A program made the position numbers and the translations under genes. From the NCBI RefSeq assembly GCF_030325625.1, contig NZ_JACAIS010000002.1, positions 62,001 to 126,000 of the forward strand: 64,000 nucleotides of DNA, written 5' to 3'. The notes under the pieces were generated by a model that made no database searches, was not told the DNA's origin, and saw only the letters and a program-made list of their open reading frames with translations. The DNA is from Sphingobacterium sp. N143. Lineage in GTDB: Bacteria > Bacteroidota > Bacteroidia > Sphingobacteriales > Sphingobacteriaceae. This document shows, one piece after another, positions 61,510 to 64,000 of this stretch (its first letter is position 1; the number at the start of each line of letters is the position of its first letter).

Positions 61510-64000
61510 TTAGAATCCTAATTTCACCGATAAGGTCACTTGTTTTGGAACAGGGAGAGCAACTCCACCATTACTATAAAACTCCGGATCCACTCCATTT
61601 AACTTTTTATCGGCGTGCAAAAGCCACAGGTTGTTTCCGACGAGATTGAATTGTGCCGTCCTGAATTTAATGCGGGAAACCAGTTCTTTGGGAACATTAT
61701 AACCAATGGAAATCTGGGATAAGCGGATGTAGTCACCTTTTGCTACCCGCTCAGAAGAATAGTTGTAAGCATTGTAAGTATAATTGGCCGCATTTCTTAC
61801 ACCCAGCTCATTCTCCACATCAAATTCGGCCGATAAAGGATCCAAGGAGGAAGGAATGACTGTTAAATACTCATCGCCACGGTAAATGAAGCGATTGATA
61901 AGATCTTTGGATACGTTATACATATCCAAATAGGATGCAGCATAACTTGGCTGTAGCCGGACCTTATTACCGAAAGCAAATTTCAACAGAAAGGATAGAC
62001 TGAAATTCTTATATTCCAATCGATTATAATAACCTCCAGCTATAGTCGGGTCCACTGGACCTTCATATTTCAAGAAATCAGTTTCATTATCCTGTAACCA
62101 AAAATAGGTTGTTCCGGGGGTCCCATCGGTGCCAATAAACATAGGATACCCACCTCGGGCATTCAGTTTATCAAAATCTATGGAATATAGACCACGGTGA
62201 GGATTCCCTAGTTTAGCACCTCCTTCTGCGGAAACCAGGTTCCAGATATTTCGCGTAACATCAAGTTTAGTAATTTCAGTTTTATTGAATCCCAAGGTAA
62301 ATTGGGTTCGCCAGGTAAATCCTTGTGGATCTTTAAATGGATAACCACCCAATTGGATATCAACACCATGTCCCTTCATATCGGCATAGTTACCCAATTT
62401 TTCAAACTGCCCACCGATACCAGATGTCCGGATTGGGCCGATTAGGTCAAAGATATTCCTTCGATAATAATCAAAATTTAAGTCAATCCGGTTATTCAGA
62501 AAACCTAAGTCTGCCCCAACATTCAGTTCATACATCTTCTCCCATGTTAATTCGGAGTTTTCCAGGCCATCAATATTGATCTTTCCTTCTTTTTCTGTTT
62601 CATAAGGACGATAAGCAATGGCATTATAAAATACCGCAGACGAATTCGATGCATTTCCCATGTTGGCAACAAGACCATAGGTCGCTCTTAAACGTGCGGA
62701 AGAAAGGACTTTATTATCACGGTTAAAGAAATTTTCTTGATCAATATCCCAAGCCCCGGATAAGTTCCAGGTCGGCAACCAACGGGCTACCCTCGAATGG
62801 CCCATTTTATTGGACCCATCATATCTCGTCGTAAAGTTGAATGAATATTTGTTTTTATAATTATAAGCTCCGCGAAGTGCATAGGCCAGTTTTCGATCAT
62901 AATTATAAGCCATGGAAAAAGGCGTATTTCCACTTTCTATCGCATATTTATAGTAGCGATAGGTTGGCATCACTAAATTTCCGTTGTTATACTCGATTCC
63001 AGGGCCGATAAAATCATGGTTCTGTTTATCTGCATATTGGAGCTCATAAGTTCCGAACAAATTCAGACTATGGTCATTCCATTTTTGATTGTACTCCAAG
63101 TTATGGCGCATATAGTAGCTGACCATATTATTATTGGCCACGTTAAAAAATCCGCCACTCGGTAAGATCACATATTTATCGGTATTGGGAAAATCAGGGT
63201 CGGCATACAGAAAGCGATTTCCGGCATTAATCGTCTGATCTTCATTTGCCCGATATGCCTTGGATAGATTGGCCTCTTCAGTAATGGTATGCTGCCGTTC
63301 GGAATTGTAATAACGGTACATTCCATTGGCAGAATAAGTCAGCGAAGGTAAAATCTTATACGTTATACCTGCTTGTACCTTAATATCCATCAGTTTTAGC
63401 TTGATATAATTATTGTCCAGCTCATTTAGGATATTGAATGGGGCGTAATCTCTATTAAAATATTCCAGATCCCCTTTTTCATCATAGGCGGTTATAATCC
63501 GACTCGTGTTGAGCGAATAAGAATAAGGATTAATATCAAAATCACGCGAATAGCTACCATATACGGCATCTGAGACTCTATTCAGGGTACCTGGTGTACG
63601 TTGATCCCGGATATTACTTTGAAAGATAAACTCCGTACTCAACTTGTCACTGATTTTATAATTGTTCCGGACGTTTGCTGTAAAACGTTTGGCTGAATTG
63701 CCCAAGGTAAAACCCGAATCGTTCATAAAACTCGTAGACGCATATGTCTGGCTCTTGCCTGTCCCCGTGGACATACTCAGGGAATGATCATGCACTAGAG
63801 ACTGTTTAAAAAGCAGGTCAAACCAGTCTGTATTGGCGTTGGTATAGCGCTGTAGAAACTGATAACGGGATGGAGCATCATTCCGTAAGCTAAAGGAATC
63901 CGTTTTAGGGTTGTATTCATACATCAGATTATACATCTTGTTGAATACCCCTCCTGTCGCTGAGCGAGAAACTTGCGAGTGGTTGAGATAACCTTTATTT
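61510..64000 (-). CDS. SusC/RagA-type TonB-dependent transporter, N-terminus outside window
   Basis: The frame is open from 61510 to the window edge (first full codon ends at 63999), about 830 residues of beta-barrel and the end of the plug. An in-frame ATG at 63936 is internal, because the frame continues upstream with NKGYLNHSQVSRSATGG. Barrel-strand features such as STSFMNDSGFTLGNS and the late SYAASYLDMYNVSKDL, and the C-terminal aromatic (VKLGF), are typical. It forms the outer-membrane channel of a SusCD complex and opens the operon with SusD, metallohydrolase and DUF4302 genes. Confidence 0.9.
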   Translation of the reverse strand, partial: NKGYLNHSQVSRSATGGVFNKMYNLMYEYNPKTDSFSLRNDAPSRYQFLQRYTNANTDWFDLLFKQSLVHDHSLSMSTGTGKSQTYASTSFMNDSGFTLGNSAKRFTANVRNNYKISDKLSTEFIFQSNIRDQRTPGTLNRVSDAVYGSYSRDFDINPYSYSLNTSRIITAYDEKGDLEYFNRDYAPFNILNELDNNYIKLKLMDIKVQAGITYKILPSLTYSANGMYRYYNSERQHTITEEANLSKAYRANEDQTINAGNRFLYADPDFPNTDKYVILPSGGFFNVANNNMVSYYMRHNLEYNQKWNDHSLNLFGTYELQYADKQNHDFIGPGIEYNNGNLVMPTYRYYKYAIESGNTPFSMAYNYDRKLAYALRGAYNYKNKYSFNFTTRYDGSNKMGHSRVARWLPTWNLSGAWDIDQENFFNRDNKVLSSARLRATYGLVANMGNASNSSAVFYNAIAYRPYETEKEGKINIDGLENSELTWEKMYELNVGADLGFLNNRIDLNFDYYRRNIFDLIGPIRTSGIGGQFEKLGNYADMKGHGVDIQLGGYPFKDPQGFTWRTQFTLGFNKTEITKLDVTRNIWNLVSAEGGAKLGNPHRGLYSIDFDKLNARGGYPMFIGTDGTPGTTYFWLQDNETDFLKYEGPVDPTIAGGYYNRLEYKNFSLSFLLKFAFGNKVRLQPSYAASYLDMYNVSKDLINRFIYRGDEYLTVIPSSLDPLSAEFDVENELGVRNAANYTYNAYNYSSERVAKGDYIRLSQISIGYNVPKELVSRIKFRTAQFNLVGNNLWLLHADKKLNGVDPEFYSNGGVALPVPKQVTLSVKLGF

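Noticed and set aside
1..64000. tRNA, rRNA, prophage or integrase genes
   Set aside because: None seen in a reading of the gaps; no CCA-ended cloverleaf, no integrase or tail proteins.

Overview
The window reads as a chromosomal segment of a Bacteroidota bacterium, most like a Sphingobacteriaceae member (Sphingobacterium/Pedobacter type). The evidence is two SusC/SusD-type outer-membrane uptake pairs, many lipoproteins with short Bacteroidota lipoboxes, TAnnTTTG-type -7 promoter boxes, few Shine-Dalgarno sequences, U-tailed hairpin terminators, and family members typical of this phylum (GH3-like protein, SMUG2-type glycosylase, DUF4302, CcmE with a C-x3-Y motif). The genus is an inference; there is no rRNA or tRNA gene to confirm it.

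Layout. (1) 1-6732: a surface-polysaccharide (LPS core/O-antigen-like) glycosyltransferase cluster, with one partial gene leftward and six genes rightward. The first five rightward genes are tightly coupled, and three of the six are diverged copies of one GT-B-like family. (2) 6801-14333: a lipoprotein of unknown function, sixA, a YyaL/DUF255 thioredoxin-like protein, an SlyD-like FKBP, then a visibly AT-rich pair: an S41 protease lipoprotein and a MACPF (perforin-like) lipoprotein carrying three 48-residue C-terminal repeats. (3) 14438-30279: housekeeping and physiology genes: SMUG2-like glycosylase, mnmD, a dicarboxylate/amino-acid symporter, an LpxR-like lipid A deacylase, ccmE-ccmF, a DUF2520 protein, a GltB-like FMN protein, a MarR regulator, an omega-amidase, a polyprenyl diphosphate synthase, another GT4, a DUF59 protein and a KhtTU-like K+/H+ antiporter pair. 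(4) 30688-35396: a complete SusC/SusD pair. (5) 35422-52600: core genes (MBL hydrolase, recJ, lptB, GH3 protein, ilvE, miaA, cca, pdxA, rsmA, an FAD monooxygenase, a 2-hydroxyacid dehydrogenase, a UbiA-like membrane protein, acs). (6) 52700-56780: an accessory patch with small or unrecognised genes, an 11-bp periodic repeat, a DUF234-type ATPase with a palindromic leader, and a broken Phd/YefM-type antitoxin gene preceded by a perfect 44-bp palindrome. (7) 56756-64000, leftward: a PH-like membrane protein and a SusC-SusD-HExxH metallohydrolase-DUF4302 lipoprotein operon whose SusC runs off the right edge.

Working together: the first cluster probably builds the cell-surface glycan, lptB supports LPS export and the LpxR-like protein may trim lipid A, while the two SusCD systems import nutrients. 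The parts most worth following up are the MACPF lipoprotein as a candidate antibacterial toxin, the toxin-antitoxin relic with a TGTACA-centred palindrome next to the ATPase gene, the palindrome overlapping the ATPase promoter, and the 11-bp phased repeat.
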